Notes: generated by a model not told the origin, from the sequence alone. Counted from the first letter of the stretch, positions 24,633 to 33,565 are shown. The stretch is DNA of 64,000 bases from Bacillus timonensis (GCA_020171895.1 JAIVAN010000001.1:171602-235601); one strand, 5' to 3'. Numbers and translations: made by a program.

Positions 24633-25505
24633 ATGATAGATGAAAACATGATTCCCAATATTCCTGAGGGAGTGAAGGTATATCCCCATGTGATTAAAGA
24701 CAACGATTTAAAAAGAGAGCATAAAATAGAACAAATTTCTTATATCATTCTTGCTGAAATTAACGGTAAGATTTCTATTAGGGAACTTTTAAATAAACTT
24801 TGCGATACCTATAAGTGGAACCGTGATGAAGTAAAAGATGAAATCTTGTCGTTCTTATACGAATTAAACCAAAATCATCTGTTAAACTTTAAAACTCCCA
24901 TACACTTACAACTACGATTTATCTACCTTCGTCTTTTTTTATTCCTAAACACCTTGCCGATGTATCAACAGCGTATTTCAATACAGACAACGCCAGTTCA
25001 AATGTTTGGGAAAATTTTTAGTGCAATTCTAAAAAAATATGTCGTGCTTTTTGTAGTCCTAACCTTATTTATCCAAATAATTGTTAGTCTATTTGATCCT
25101 GTGGGAGTGATTGCAGGTATAAACATTTTCTTATTTTTGTCTCTCTCTTTTACCCTACATGAATTTAGCCACGCTTATTTTTATGTAAAATTAAGTGAGA
25201 CTGCTAGTTACCCGATCTTAAGTTCATCATTTTCAAGATTATCGATTATCTATCCTTCGATTAATATAAAGAAGGATGCAATTGTAGCTTTCTCCGGGCC
25301 ACTTATACCATCTATCGTGGGTATGTTTATTTTTGGGGGATATTTAGTAGTATGGAACTTTGTCACAGGTGTCAACTTTGCATTAGGTGTAGCGCTTAGT
25401 TCCATCTTTATCATTCATGGTATTTTTCTACTACCATTCTTTAAAGATGGGAAATCTTTATCTAAGTACTATTTAGTAAATAAGTTTAGGAGGGATGTAG
25501 CATGA
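24633..25505 (+). CDS. PqqD-like domain fused to M50 (site-2-type) metalloprotease
   Basis: 290 residues. Residues about 15-88 look like a PqqD-type winged helix, the domain that binds leader peptides in RiPP enzymes (KIEQISYIILAEINGKISIR, ELLNKLCDTYKWNRDEVKDE). The rest is a membrane metalloprotease: helices at about 135-152 and 158-178, the zinc motif HEFSH at 176-180, a GPL motif at 222-224 and a probable third ligand, D272, in PFFKDGKSL. This resembles YydH-type proteases of peptide loci. It probably recognises the small peptide and cuts it in or near the membrane. It overlaps the next gene by 4 nt (ATGA). Confidence 0.82.
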   Translation: MIDENMIPNIPEGVKVYPHVIKDNDLKREHKIEQISYIILAEINGKISIRELLNKLCDTYKWNRDEVKDEILSFLYELNQNHLLNFKTPIHLQLRFIYLRLFLFLNTLPMYQQRISIQTTPVQMFGKIFSAILKKYVVLFVVLTLFIQIIVSLFDPVGVIAGINIFLFLSLSFTLHEFSHAYFYVKLSETASYPILSSSFSRLSIIYPSINIKKDAIVAFSGPLIPSIVGMFIFGGYLVVWNFVTGVNFALGVALSSIFIIHGIFLLPFFKDGKSLSKYYLVNKFRRDVA

Positions 25506-25789
25506 AAAAATATATTTTAGCATTCTTGTCTGGGTTTATTATTTGGGGTATCTTGCTGTTTATTGGTGCTTTTGCTTATTCACTTATCGGTAATGAGCTC
25601 GGCTGGAGACCTTTAAATTTCACATTATTCGGATTGGATATTTTAAAGATTGAGATTGATCACGGTGAAAGCTTTTCTGTTCGTGGTGGTGAAGGTTTCC
25701 TTCTTGTTGTCTTACTAGGGGCCTTACTCAACGTAATCGCCTCGTACCTTCTCCTAAGAAACAATGGCAGCAAACCTTCAGGTGTATAA
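25502..25789 (+). CDS. Two-helix membrane protein, possible immunity protein
   Basis: 95 residues with membrane helices at about 4-28 and 67-86 and between them an exterior loop with GNELGWRPLNFTLFGLDILK and a charged patch (EIDHGESFSVRGGEG). No family is recognised. It overlaps the M50 gene by ATGA and is the last gene of the operon, a usual place for an immunity or accessory membrane protein in peptide loci. The immunity role is a guess from position and size. Confidence 0.65.
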   Translation: MKKYILAFLSGFIIWGILLFIGAFAYSLIGNELGWRPLNFTLFGLDILKIEIDHGESFSVRGGEGFLLVVLLGALLNVIASYLLLRNNGSKPSGV

Positions 25790-25844
25790 GTAGAAAATAA
25801 AGGGACGGTTTATAAAGGTCAACCTGAATTTTTGCATGAGAAAG

Positions 25845-25885
25845 GGCACAACGAGTGGCTATAACTATTCGTTGTGCCTTGCTTT
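25845..25885 (+). terminator. Rho-independent terminator of the peptide operon
   Basis: A 10-bp stem, GGCACAACGA with TCGTTGTGCC, a 14-nt loop, and an interrupted T tail (TTGCTTTG). Confidence 0.75.
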
Positions 25886-25924
25886 GTTTCCTCTACACAT
25901 CAATCTCTATGGCCAATCATTTTG

Positions 25925-26017
25925 TATAATGCTATAGTTCTCAAGTATGGGGGAGTTTGGCGTTTTTTGTAGTTGAACAGTGTATACGAGTGGACAAACT
26001 TTTACACTCGTATTTTT
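25925..26017 (+). ncRNA. Candidate small RNA
   Basis: A good -10 box TATAAT (25925-25930) is followed about 55 nt later by a clear terminator: ATACGAGTG (25984-25992) with CACTCGTAT (26005-26013) and a T run. No gene lies between them except a nine-codon frame from ATG 25947. No convincing -35 box. This 380-nt gap holds nothing else. Confidence 0.35.
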
Positions 26018-26168
26018 AAGGTTTACCGTTATTTAAAGTATGGTTCGCTAGAGTGGGGAATTTTCAAAAAGGAAATAATCATACTGAGAAAGAATATAGA
26101 TTATATGGTAATTTTCTGAAAATAGCACAGTGCAAGAACATTAATCGTGGATTAAGAGGAGGAGTGTA

Positions 26169-26633
26169 ATGAGAGGTTTTGTTTTACTTATGATGATGGT
26201 AGCTACATTCATCACAGGGTGTAACTTTGGTGAAAATGAAGTGGAATCATCTTTTTCAGTTCATGATTTTATCGTTTCGATTGGGGGAAACGAGGACTTT
26301 AGTGAGCAGGTAATTTCATATAATCTTACGATCACATATCCAGAGGGTGCTGCTATTGTGAAAGATAGTATTGAACCTATAGTTACTCAATGGGTAGAAG
26401 AAAGAAAAATAGAAGTGAAACTTGTATCCGCACAATCAGTATCTGAAGAAAACGCAATGACCATTGAAGGGAAAATTACAATTGATACAGAAGGTATGAC
26501 AAAAAAGGAAATTGTTGAGTCGCAAAATGGGGAAATAGATGTAATCGGCCTCATATTTGAAACTGAGAATGGCGATAGATATAGACTTGCTTTAGATGGA
26601 GAATATGAGGTGACGCAGCTAAAAGAAGGATAA
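26169..26633 (+). CDS. Secreted lipoprotein of unknown function
   Basis: 154 residues with a lipoprotein signal (MRGFVLLMMMVATFITGC, lipobox FITGC with Cys 18). The mature part is acidic and beta-rich (VISYNLTITYPEGA, AMTIEGKITIDTEGM), probably a small globular domain outside the membrane. I do not recognise a family. The start follows AAGAGGAGGAGTGTA. Single gene. Confidence 0.75.
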   Translation: MRGFVLLMMMVATFITGCNFGENEVESSFSVHDFIVSIGGNEDFSEQVISYNLTITYPEGAAIVKDSIEPIVTQWVEERKIEVKLVSAQSVSEENAMTIEGKITIDTEGMTKKEIVESQNGEIDVIGLIFETENGDRYRLALDGEYEVTQLKEG

Positions 26634-26712
26634 GTTAGGCTCGTTTTGACCATCTTGATGGTTAAAAAATTACTAAGATTGTCTAAAGTTATCCATTTTA
26701 TAGCTGCTTCAT

Positions 26713-27324
26713 CTACAAGACCATTCCGACAAGTGCAACTAGACCAAGTGAGGTAATTGTTGCTCCAGCAAGTTTATTGATTAAAGCTAGCACTAAGTAT
26801 GTAAACTTCTTTTTAAACAAACTGACAAATGTGCTTAAGATAAACCACCATGTGATTGCTCCAAGAAATACACCAATTACTAGAGCACTTGCAGATTGAA
26901 TCGATAAAGAGTTCATTTGAACACCTATTCCAGCGAACATCGCGACAAAGTTAAAAATGGTCATTGGATTTGTAATCATTAAAAAGAAGGTTGATAGATA
27001 CATAAACAATAGATGATTTCCTTTTAAATTAGCAGCGTGTTGAGCTGGTTGCTTAAGAAAAATCTTCACACCTAGGTAACCCAAAAATAATCCACCTACA
27101 GCCTGGAGCACTGTTTGATACTCAACTAAATAATGAGAAACGAGTGTGAAACTGAATGCTGCAAAGCTTGCATAAACGACATTTGCGGACGCTGCTCCTA
27201 AACCTGTAAGGAAGCCAGCTCTTTTCCCGTGTTCAAGTGTGCGTTGCATACATAAAATACCGATCGGTCCCACTGGGGCGGAAACGGAAAATCCTAGTAA
27301 TATACTTTTTAGTAATAATAGCAC
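26713..27324 (-). CDS. LysE-family exporter
   Basis: 203 residues from GTG 27324, chosen because GAAGGAGAAC lies about six bases upstream on the minus strand and the protein then starts right at the first helix, as in other LysE proteins; longer frames reach to 27477 without a ribosome site. Six membrane helices and the family motif GFSVSAPVGPIGILC near the N-terminus, followed by GFLTGLGAASANVVYA. Members export amino acids or related small molecules. Single gene. Confidence 0.88.
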   Translation of the reverse strand: MLLLLKSILLGFSVSAPVGPIGILCMQRTLEHGKRAGFLTGLGAASANVVYASFAAFSFTLVSHYLVEYQTVLQAVGGLFLGYLGVKIFLKQPAQHAANLKGNHLLFMYLSTFFLMITNPMTIFNFVAMFAGIGVQMNSLSIQSASALVIGVFLGAITWWFILSTFVSLFKKKFTYLVLALINKLAGATITSLGLVALVGMVL

Positions 27325-27442
27325 GATGAGTTCTCCTTCGTTCACTGTTTTCATTATTTTACTGATATTGCCATAGAAGAGCAAGAGGTTGTTAAGGAGG
27401 TGAAGTTGGAGCGTAAAATGAAATAGATATTTGGAGGTTGTT

Positions 27443-27709
27443 ATGTTTATTATTTTAGTATTAATCTTACTTGTCATTAGTACTGGTTGTTATATGGAAA
27501 GTAAAAGTAAAAGAAAAGGGATGAAGTATGGGCTAAGTTTAACGTTAAGTGTCATTTTTCCACTCATCGTTGAAGGTAGTTTTTCACGGTTAGTAGAAGA
27601 TGAGATGCTACAAGGTACTTTCTACATAATCTCATACATATCACTCCCTACCATCGCATTTTTTCTATTTCAGTTGTTGCTACATGAAATCCGACTGTTT
27701 CACAAGTAA
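27443..27709 (+). CDS. Small membrane protein of unknown function
   Basis: 88 residues from ATG 27443 (TTGGAGGTTGTT upstream). Three hydrophobic stretches: about 2-20, 33-50 and 62-80, with a basic loop KSKSKRKGMKYG after the first. No family is recognised. It lies 40 nt before an acetyltransferase gene and may be co-transcribed. Confidence 0.65.
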   Translation: MFIILVLILLVISTGCYMESKSKRKGMKYGLSLTLSVIFPLIVEGSFSRLVEDEMLQGTFYIISYISLPTIAFFLFQLLLHEIRLFHK

Positions 27710-27748
27710 AGTTACGAAAAAGACAAATTGCTTATTAGGAGAGGGAGA

Positions 27749-28258
27749 ATGAAAATGAACATTATTTTTGACAGTGAGAGGCTATATTTACGCGTGTTTG
27801 AAGCAGAGGATGTCGAAGCTTTAAAAGAATTTTGGGGAAATGAAGAAGTGATGAAATATTGTTTAGGTGCCACCCCACATGAGCATTTGCCGAAGGTCAT
27901 CGACTTTTACGCAAAATGCCATGAGGAAAAAGGACTTTCTGTGTATGCGGTTGTTGAAAAAGAAACAGGAGAAGTGATAGGTGGAGCGGGTTTTAATGTG
28001 CCTGAATCTCTTGAAAAAGTTGAATTGCTCTTTCATTTTTCAAAAAAAGCATGGGGAAAAGGCTTCGCAAAAGAAGCAGCTAACGGCTGTATTGAAGTTG
28101 TAAAGTCACATCCTGAAGTAAAAGTCGTTTTTGCATCAGCGGATGAAAGTAATCTTGCTTCATTACGCATTTTAGAAAGTGTTGGATTAACGTTTAAAGG
28201 TACAAAGTGGTTTGAAGATACGAAGCAGGAAGAGCCTTATTTTGAAATGAATCTGTAA
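27749..28258 (+). CDS. GNAT N-acetyltransferase (RimJ/RimL type)
   Basis: 169 residues from ATG 27749 (TTAGGAGAGGGAG upstream). The order is that of the RimJ/RimL group: SERLYLRVFEAEDVEALKEF, then GEVIGGAGF, the acetyl-CoA loop KKAWGKGFAKEAANGCIE and SADESNLASLRILESVG. It should transfer acetyl from acetyl-CoA to an amine, protein N-terminus or small molecule; substrate unknown. One of five GNAT proteins in the window. Confidence 0.88.
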   Translation: MKMNIIFDSERLYLRVFEAEDVEALKEFWGNEEVMKYCLGATPHEHLPKVIDFYAKCHEEKGLSVYAVVEKETGEVIGGAGFNVPESLEKVELLFHFSKKAWGKGFAKEAANGCIEVVKSHPEVKVVFASADESNLASLRILESVGLTFKGTKWFEDTKQEEPYFEMNL

Positions 28259-28325
28259 AAATGGATTAAATGATATAAAGTTCAAGAGAATTCCATAAAC
28301 AAAAAAGTTAACAGAAGGAATCTTT

Positions 28326-28841
28326 TTATCGCATTTTGGTTAACGGTATTTCAAATATGAAACATAAAAATCCGATAAAGACAATGGAAAGCATCCATGT
28401 TAGCAAAGGTCTACGATGATGTAATTGAATCATAAAAAACGTAATAGCGTTGAAGAAAATACTCCACTCAATTGTCCAATGATTCTCATACACAATATAG
28501 TCAATTTGTAATACTACGATTTCTAAACCTGAAAAAATACTTGTCCATAATAACCATCTCTTGAACTTCGTTTTAAATGTATTTTGATGATAGGACAAAA
28601 CTAATAAAACGACAGCGGGGAATTGCGTAAAAATGATCCACATATCGAGAAGTGTATGGTTTGGAAATATTCTACTGTTATCTCGCCATTCCCAGGTAGG
28701 ATACTCATAAGTTAATAAGTTGAAGAGAACGGCATTTAATACCATATACAGCATGGTTGGGTAATACTTTCTCCAGTTCTTCCAATCTCCCCATTTCCAA
28801 GCTGATAGGAGAAAAATGGCAGTAACGATGATTGAAATCAT
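28326..28841 (-). CDS. CBO0543-type membrane protein
   Basis: 171 residues with about five membrane helices. The N-terminal WKWGDWKNWRKYYPTMLYMV, then FNLLTYEYPTWEW and HTLLDMWIIFTQFPAVVLLV, are the pattern of the CBO0543 family, common in endospore formers and of unknown role. Single gene on the minus strand with a GGGGATTTTC region before its start. Confidence 0.75.
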   Translation of the reverse strand: MISIIVTAIFLLSAWKWGDWKNWRKYYPTMLYMVLNAVLFNLLTYEYPTWEWRDNSRIFPNHTLLDMWIIFTQFPAVVLLVLSYHQNTFKTKFKRWLLWTSIFSGLEIVVLQIDYIVYENHWTIEWSIFFNAITFFMIQLHHRRPLLTWMLSIVFIGFLCFIFEIPLTKMR

Positions 28842-29055
28842 GAAAATCCCCTCTTGTTACGATTATTAAAATTAGTATTACCTAAATATTGGTATATACG
28901 CACAAATATCACCAATGTTTACGATGGCAGTAAGGGCGGCTCGTATAATTGGGTAATATTTAACTATTTCTACATCAGAAAAAAATCAAGAAGAAATGAT
29001 TATAGTCTTTTAGGAGACGACGAGAGAGTTATTTATAACTTGGAGGTAGATTTTC

Positions 29056-29286
29056 GTGGATAAAAAAATAGGAGTAAGTATTTTAACGTTTTTATCCTTC
29101 TTAACGTGGCTTTTTTTCGCCATTTATTTTTCCTCTGAAGAAAATTGGTGGTCGGTTATTACAGTCGAACAAACAAGTGTTGATACATTTATTGGTAGTG
29201 TATCTTACTTTCGAGTGCTAGTAGGTGCAGTTGTTTTTACTTGTGTGGGGTTTTTCCTATTCTTTTTGATGAGAAGGAAATCATGA
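29056..29286 (+). CDS. Small two-helix membrane protein
   Basis: 76 residues with helices at about 7-26 and 49-71 and a basic C-terminus (RRKS). GTG start after TTGGAGGTAGATTTTC. No family is recognised. Confidence 0.65.
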   Translation: MDKKIGVSILTFLSFLTWLFFAIYFSSEENWWSVITVEQTSVDTFIGSVSYFRVLVGAVVFTCVGFFLFFLMRRKS

Positions 29287-29313
29287 TAGGGAATCTTCAT
29301 TACATTCCCTATC
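29285..29313 (+). terminator. Hairpin after the 29056-29286 gene, possible terminator
   Basis: A 10-bp stem, GATAGGGAAT with ATTCCCTATC, and a 9-nt loop. There is no T run, so termination is uncertain. It overlaps the stop codon. Confidence 0.45.
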
Positions 29314-29344
29314 ATTCGTAACTTCAGCTATAGCCTTATCAGGT

Positions 29345-29938
29345 TCAATTCCCGTCTAAATGCGTAACGCTATTGGAAAAATGAATAAATCGACTTCGAT
29401 CTGTGTATTCAAGAAAGTGTATGCCCGTATCACCAGTTCTGTAAAAGACATTATGTATCGCTGGTAGCTGAAGAAAACACTCGATAATCCGAGAAATCAT
29501 CCCACCATGAGACACAATGGCAATGCGCTCATAGTCTTTGCTGTTGTGTTTAATCAAAGAAAAAATATGTTCAGCTCTTGCACGGAATTCAAGGGCAGAT
29601 TCACCTGTACCTCCGAATTTTTCGTGTGGATGGAGGTGCCATGGATACGGTATTTCATGAAGTGGTTTTCCTGCCATGTCTCCATTTTCGTGCTCGCGAA
29701 GGTCTGGAAGGTATTCAACCTGACATCCGATTTCTTCCGCGAGGATGGAGGCAGTTTTGCACGCTCGTTTGAACGTACTTGTCCAAATGAATTCGGGTGG
29801 AAATTCTTTTTTAACGCGCCTTGCCATTTTTTTTGCTTGCTGAATGCCAAGGTCTGTAAGGGGGAAATCAGCACTGCCTTCATGGACTTCTAAAAGATCG
29901 GCTTCTGATTCTCCATGACGAATTAGTAGAATTTGCAT
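29345..29938 (-). CDS. Histidine phosphatase (phosphoglycerate-mutase-like) family protein
   Basis: 197 residues from ATG 29938, chosen because GAAGGAGC lies eight bases upstream on the minus strand. The catalytic motif LIRHGESEAD is at the N-terminus, with the second His in IAIVSHGGMISRIIE near residue 145 and the conserved TSTFKRACKTASILAEEIG. Such enzymes remove phosphate from small metabolites or proteins through a phospho-His. The substrate cannot be read. Single gene. Confidence 0.88.
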   Translation of the reverse strand: MQILLIRHGESEADLLEVHEGSADFPLTDLGIQQAKKMARRVKKEFPPEFIWTSTFKRACKTASILAEEIGCQVEYLPDLREHENGDMAGKPLHEIPYPWHLHPHEKFGGTGESALEFRARAEHIFSLIKHNSKDYERIAIVSHGGMISRIIECFLQLPAIHNVFYRTGDTGIHFLEYTDRSRFIHFSNSVTHLDGN

Positions 29939-30073
29939 GTGTAAAAGCTCCTTCATCGAAATGATAGTAGAATCATAGCATAATAATGGAAAAAATAGTG
30001 AAAAATGAGATAAATTGAAATCTATCCTTTCATAGCATAGGGGTTTTATGTTATTTTAAAAGTAATCCATTTG

Positions 30074-30087
30074 TGCAAACGCTTTCC
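30074..30087. promoter_or_regulatory. Upstream cre-like / LacI-family operator
   Basis: TGCAAACGCTTTCC matches the CcpA cre consensus at the central CG and most flanking positions. It lies about 155 nt before the maltose phosphorylase gene. It could also bind a local LacI-type regulator. Confidence 0.5.
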
Positions 30088-30185
30088 TTTTGCTTTTAAT
30101 TGTAACAAAATGTTCATACTAAACGAAGGTATCCTTAGATATACTAAGAACATAGGTAGATGTTTGTTTTTTTTTTGTGAGTTTA

Positions 30186-30199
30186 TGAAAACGATTGCA
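30186..30199. promoter_or_regulatory. Second cre-like site before maltose phosphorylase
   Basis: TGAAAACGATTGCA matches TGWAANCGNTNWCA at 13 of 14 positions. It is 30 nt before the start codon, in the place of a CcpA roadblock or promoter-overlapping site. Confidence 0.6.
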
Positions 30200-30228
30200 C
30201 AATCTAATACGAAGAGAGGTTGATGTAT

Positions 30229-32538
30229 ATGAAACGTTTATTCCATGTGGATGGCTGGAAGATTATTGAGACAACATTACATAAGGAGGATTTCCGACTT
30301 GCTGAAAGTATGATGAGTTTAGGAAACGGTCATATGGGCATGCGAGGAAATTTTGAAGAAAGCTATTCGGGTGATTTTCACAGAGGTTCTTATATTGCAG
30401 GTGTTTGGTACCCTGATAAGACGAGGGTTGGTTGGTGGAAAAACGGCTATCCACATTATTTTGGAAAGGTCATTAATTCAACAAACTTCATTGGTATTCG
30501 GGTGTATATTGATGGCGAAGAGCTAGATTTATATCATGCTAACATTCGAGATTATCGTCGTGAGTTGGATATGCAGCACGGTGTACTAACTCGTTCATTT
30601 ATTGTTGTTCAAGGTGAAAAGGAAACAGAAGTGAAGGTTGTGCGATTTTTATCCGCAGATGAGAGTGAACTAGCGGTCATTCATTATCGTGTGCTACCTG
30701 TAAATTACGAAGGTGAAGTGACGTTTCTACCATATTTAGATGGAGACATCCGTAATGAGGACTCTAACTATGACGAAGATTTCTGGGAAGAGGTATTAAG
30801 AGAATCAGCAAACTATGAAGGTAGTTTAGTGATGAAGACAAAAGAAAATCCTTTTGGAACAGAACGTTTCACCCTCGCAACGACTATGAAGCTAGTATAT
30901 GGCGGTGAAGTCATTACTGTTTGTCATAATGAGCGTGAAGAATATGTGGATAATACGATTCGAATGCAAGTAAAAGAAGGACAATATACGAGTTTAACGA
31001 AATATGTAGCTGTCACGACTAGTCGTCATTATGATGAGGCTGACTTAGTTAACAAGGGCAAAGATGTTTTGGAGCGAGCAGAAGAACAAGGATATGAACA
31101 AGTGTTAGAAGCACATAAGCAAGCATGGTTAAAGCGTTGGGAAATGGCTGATATTGAAATCGATGGTGACGAAGAAGCACAACAAGGAATTCGCTTTAAT
31201 TTATTTCAATTATTCTCAACTTATTATGGGGAGGATGCGCGTTTAAATATTGGCCCTAAAGGATTTACAGGTGAAAAATATGGCGGTGCTACTTATTGGG
31301 ATACAGAAGCCTATGCACTCCCACTTTATTTAGCAACAGCTCCTTCAAATGTAGCTCGTAATTTATTAATCTATCGTCATAACCAGTTAGATGGTGCTTA
31401 TCATAACGCAAAGCAGCAAGGATTAAAGGGTGCACTATATCCAATGGTCACATTCACAGGTGTCGAGTGTCATAATGAGTGGGAGATTACGTTTGAGGAA
31501 ATTCATCGTAATGGTGCAATTGCGCATGCCATTTATAATTATGTCAATTACACAGGTGATAAAGATTACCTCCATGAGTATGGCATAGATGTTTTAGCGG
31601 GAATTTCACGCTTCTGGGCAGATCGAGTGCATTTTAACAAGAAAAAAGGCCTTTATATGATGCATGGTGTAACAGGTCCCAATGAATATGAAAACAATGT
31701 GAATAATAACTGGTATACGAATCGTATTGCGCAATGGACATTGACTTATACGTTAGAGGTTATCTCATATCTGAAAGAACATGGTTACGAGGATCGTGTA
31801 GCTGGACTAAATCTTACTGAATCTGAAATGGAGAAATGGCAGGATATTGTAGCGAAAATGTATCTTCCATATGACAAGGAATTAGAGGTATATGTTCAAC
31901 ACGATACGTTTTTGGATAAGGAGTTAATGCCAGCAAGTGACCTGCGTCCAGAAGATCGTCCACTTAATCAAAATTGGTCATGGGATAGAATTCTTCGGAG
32001 CTGTTTTATCAAACAAGCGGATGTGTTACAGGGATTGTACTTCTTAAACCATGAGTTTAGCCTTGATGAAAAACGAAGGAACTTTGAATTTTATGAGCCG
32101 ATGACTGTACATGAATCGTCCCTATCTCCAAGTGTGCATGCGGTTTTAGCAGCAGAGCTTGGGATGGAAAAGAAAGCTTACGAAATGTATAACCGAACGG
32201 CACGCTTAGATTTAGATAATTATAACAATGATACCGAAGATGGGCTTCATATTACGAGTATGACAGGTGCATGGCTGGCGATTGTTCAGGGATTCGCAGG
32301 AATGAGAACCGCGAATGAAAGCTTATCATTTGCTCCGTTTATTCCTTCAGGCTGGAATTCATATTCGTTTAAGATTGTCTATCGTGATCATCTGATAACA
32401 ATGAAAGTCAATAAAGAACAAGTAGACATTTCACAGCAAGGACCTGAGCTTGACGTAACACTTTACGGGAAAAAGGTTACGCTATCTGAAAATGGTCGTT
32501 TAGGTACTCCTATTGTTAGTAATACGCTTGAAGTGTAA
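30229..32538 (+). CDS. mapA: Glycoside hydrolase family 65 phosphorylase, probably maltose phosphorylase
   Basis: 769 residues from ATG 30229 (GAAGAGAGG about ten bases upstream; ATG 30223 is nearer). The GH65 features are clear: [19 protein letters not shown] near the N-terminus, [15 protein letters not shown], and the catalytic Glu in [21 protein letters not shown]65 enzymes cleave maltose (or a related alpha-disaccharide) with phosphate into glucose and beta-glucose-1-phosphate. The gene just downstream encodes beta-phosphoglucomutase, which takes that product, so maltose phosphorylase is the best reading; kojibiose or trehalose phosphorylase cannot be excluded. Two cre-like sites precede it. 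No sugar transporter is adjacent. Confidence 0.88.
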   Translation: MKRLFHVDGWKIIETTLHKEDFRLAESMMSLGNGHMGMRGNFEESYSGDFHRGSYIAGVWYPDKTRVGWWKNGYPHYFGKVINSTNFIGIRVYIDGEELDLYHANIRDYRRELDMQHGVLTRSFIVVQGEKETEVKVVRFLSADESELAVIHYRVLPVNYEGEVTFLPYLDGDIRNEDSNYDEDFWEEVLRESANYEGSLVMKTKENPFGTERFTLATTMKLVYGGEVITVCHNEREEYVDNTIRMQVKEGQYTSLTKYVAVTTSRHYDEADLVNKGKDVLERAEEQGYEQVLEAHKQAWLKRWEMADIEIDGDEEAQQGIRFNLFQLFSTYYGEDARLNIGPKGFTGEKYGGATYWDTEAYALPLYLATAPSNVARNLLIYRHNQLDGAYHNAKQQGLKGALYPMVTFTGVECHNEWEITFEEIHRNGAIAHAIYNYVNYTGDKDYLHEYGIDVLAGISRFWADRVHFNKKKGLYMMHGVTGPNEYENNVNNNWYTNRIAQWTLTYTLEVISYLKEHGYEDRVAGLNLTESEMEKWQDIVAKMYLPYDKELEVYVQHDTFLDKELMPASDLRPEDRPLNQNWSWDRILRSCFIKQADVLQGLYFLNHEFSLDEKRRNFEFYEPMTVHESSLSPSVHAVLAAELGMEKKAYEMYNRTARLDLDNYNNDTEDGLHITSMTGAWLAIVQGFAGMRTANESLSFAPFIPSGWNSYSFKIVYRDHLITMKVNKEQVDISQQGPELDVTLYGKKVTLSENGRLGTPIVSNTLEV

Positions 32539-32556
32539 AAAGAAAGGGTGAATACT

Positions 32557-33234
32557 TTGAACAATTCGTTGCAAGCTGTCATTTTTGATCTGGACGGAGT
32601 TATTACAGATACAGCTGAATATCATTATCTAGCATGGAAAGCTTTAGGGGAAGATATAGGTATTCCTTTTACAAGAGAATTTAATGAGGAGTTAAAAGGA
32701 ATTTCTCGGATGGATTCGCTGGATAAAATTCTTGCTTTAGGCGGAAGAGTGAATGATTTTTCATTAGAAGAGAAAGAACAATTAGCTCATAAAAAGAATG
32801 AGCACTATAAAGAGCTCATTCAAAAGATTTCCCCACTCGATATTTTACCTGGTATACAAGAACTAATTGTAGAAATTAAAGAAATGAAGTTGAAGATGGG
32901 TCTTGCTTCTGTGAGTAAAAATGCGTTTACTGTCATGGATGCTTTACGGTTAACAGATCAGTTTGATGTCATTGTAGATGCTAATACGATTGCTAATAGT
33001 AAGCCTGATCCTGAAATATTCTTAACGGCTGCTCGGTTATTAGAAGTGGATCCATCGCATTGTATTGGGATAGAAGATGCTGCTGCCGGTGTAGATGCTA
33101 TTAAGAGTGCTGGAATGTTTGCAGTCGGAGTGGGTTCTGTGCAAACACTCTATAAAGCAGATGTGGTGTATGAAAGCACGAGTGATTTGTCGTTTAAGAA
33201 TATGGTCGAGCTCTTTGAAAAGAATAAGAAGTAA
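32557..33234 (+). CDS. pgmB: Beta-phosphoglucomutase
   Basis: 225 residues from TTG 32557 (AGAAAGGGTG nine bases upstream; GTG at 32548 also possible, giving 228). HAD fold with FDLDGVITDTAEYHYLAWK at the N-terminus, holding the nucleophile Asp and the beta-PGM-type cap, SVSKNAFTVMDAL as motif 2, and KPDPEIFL plus GIEDAAAGVDAIKSAG as motifs 3 and 4. It converts beta-glucose-1-phosphate to glucose-6-phosphate, completing the maltose route begun by the enzyme 18 nt upstream. Confidence 0.92.
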   Translation: MNNSLQAVIFDLDGVITDTAEYHYLAWKALGEDIGIPFTREFNEELKGISRMDSLDKILALGGRVNDFSLEEKEQLAHKKNEHYKELIQKISPLDILPGIQELIVEIKEMKLKMGLASVSKNAFTVMDALRLTDQFDVIVDANTIANSKPDPEIFLTAARLLEVDPSHCIGIEDAAAGVDAIKSAGMFAVGVGSVQTLYKADVVYESTSDLSFKNMVELFEKNKK

Positions 33235-33241
33235 TGGGAAC

Positions 33242-33269
33242 GCGGAGATTTTTAGTCTTCGCTTTTTTT
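33242..33269 (+). terminator. Rho-independent terminator of the maltose operon
   Basis: Stem GCGGAGA with TCTTCGC (G-T pairs), 7-nt loop, T7 tail. Confidence 0.78.
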
Positions 33270-33373
33270 ATTGTATTGTGTATAAATGAAAATTTTAGAA
33301 TACATAAAAAAAATAGGTATTTTTTCTCATATAAGGGTCAAAATATAAGTAATCTTATAAAGGAGGTAATGTG

Positions 33374-33544
33374 ATGGAAGTAAACATGAGTCCTGAAGAA
33401 GTTATGCAACAAATTAAGAAAATGCGTGGTAATGGTGTGAACATGAGTAAGAAAAAGGTGAAGAAATCCCATCCGGAATTAATGAGGAGTGCACTTCATT
33501 ATTTTCCAGACTGGGACAGTGCGATTGATAAGAGCATCGGGTGA
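33374..33544 (+). CDS. Small basic protein with an HPELxxxALHYFPDWDSAI motif
   Basis: 56 residues. AAAGGAGGTAATGTG before ATG 33374 is a near-perfect ribosome site. The N-terminal half is a Met/Lys-rich helix (SPEEVMQQIKKMRGNG, NMSKKKVKK); the C-terminal half, SHPELMRSALHYFPDWDSAI, resembles the short helical module seen beside HNH endonucleases and in DNA-binding helix-turn-helix proteins. It may bind DNA; this is inferred from motif shape only. It is followed by a long-stem terminator. Confidence 0.72.
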   Translation: MEVNMSPEEVMQQIKKMRGNGVNMSKKKVKKSHPELMRSALHYFPDWDSAIDKSIG

Positions 33545-33565
33545 ATGAACTACATATAAAAAGTA

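Noticed and set aside
26644..26667. Terminator between the 26169 lipoprotein and the LysE gene
   Set aside because: A 9-bp hairpin is present but lacks a T run on either strand.
29507..29893. Plus-strand frames across the phosphatase gene
   Set aside because: Antisense shadows of a gene with clear catalytic motifs.
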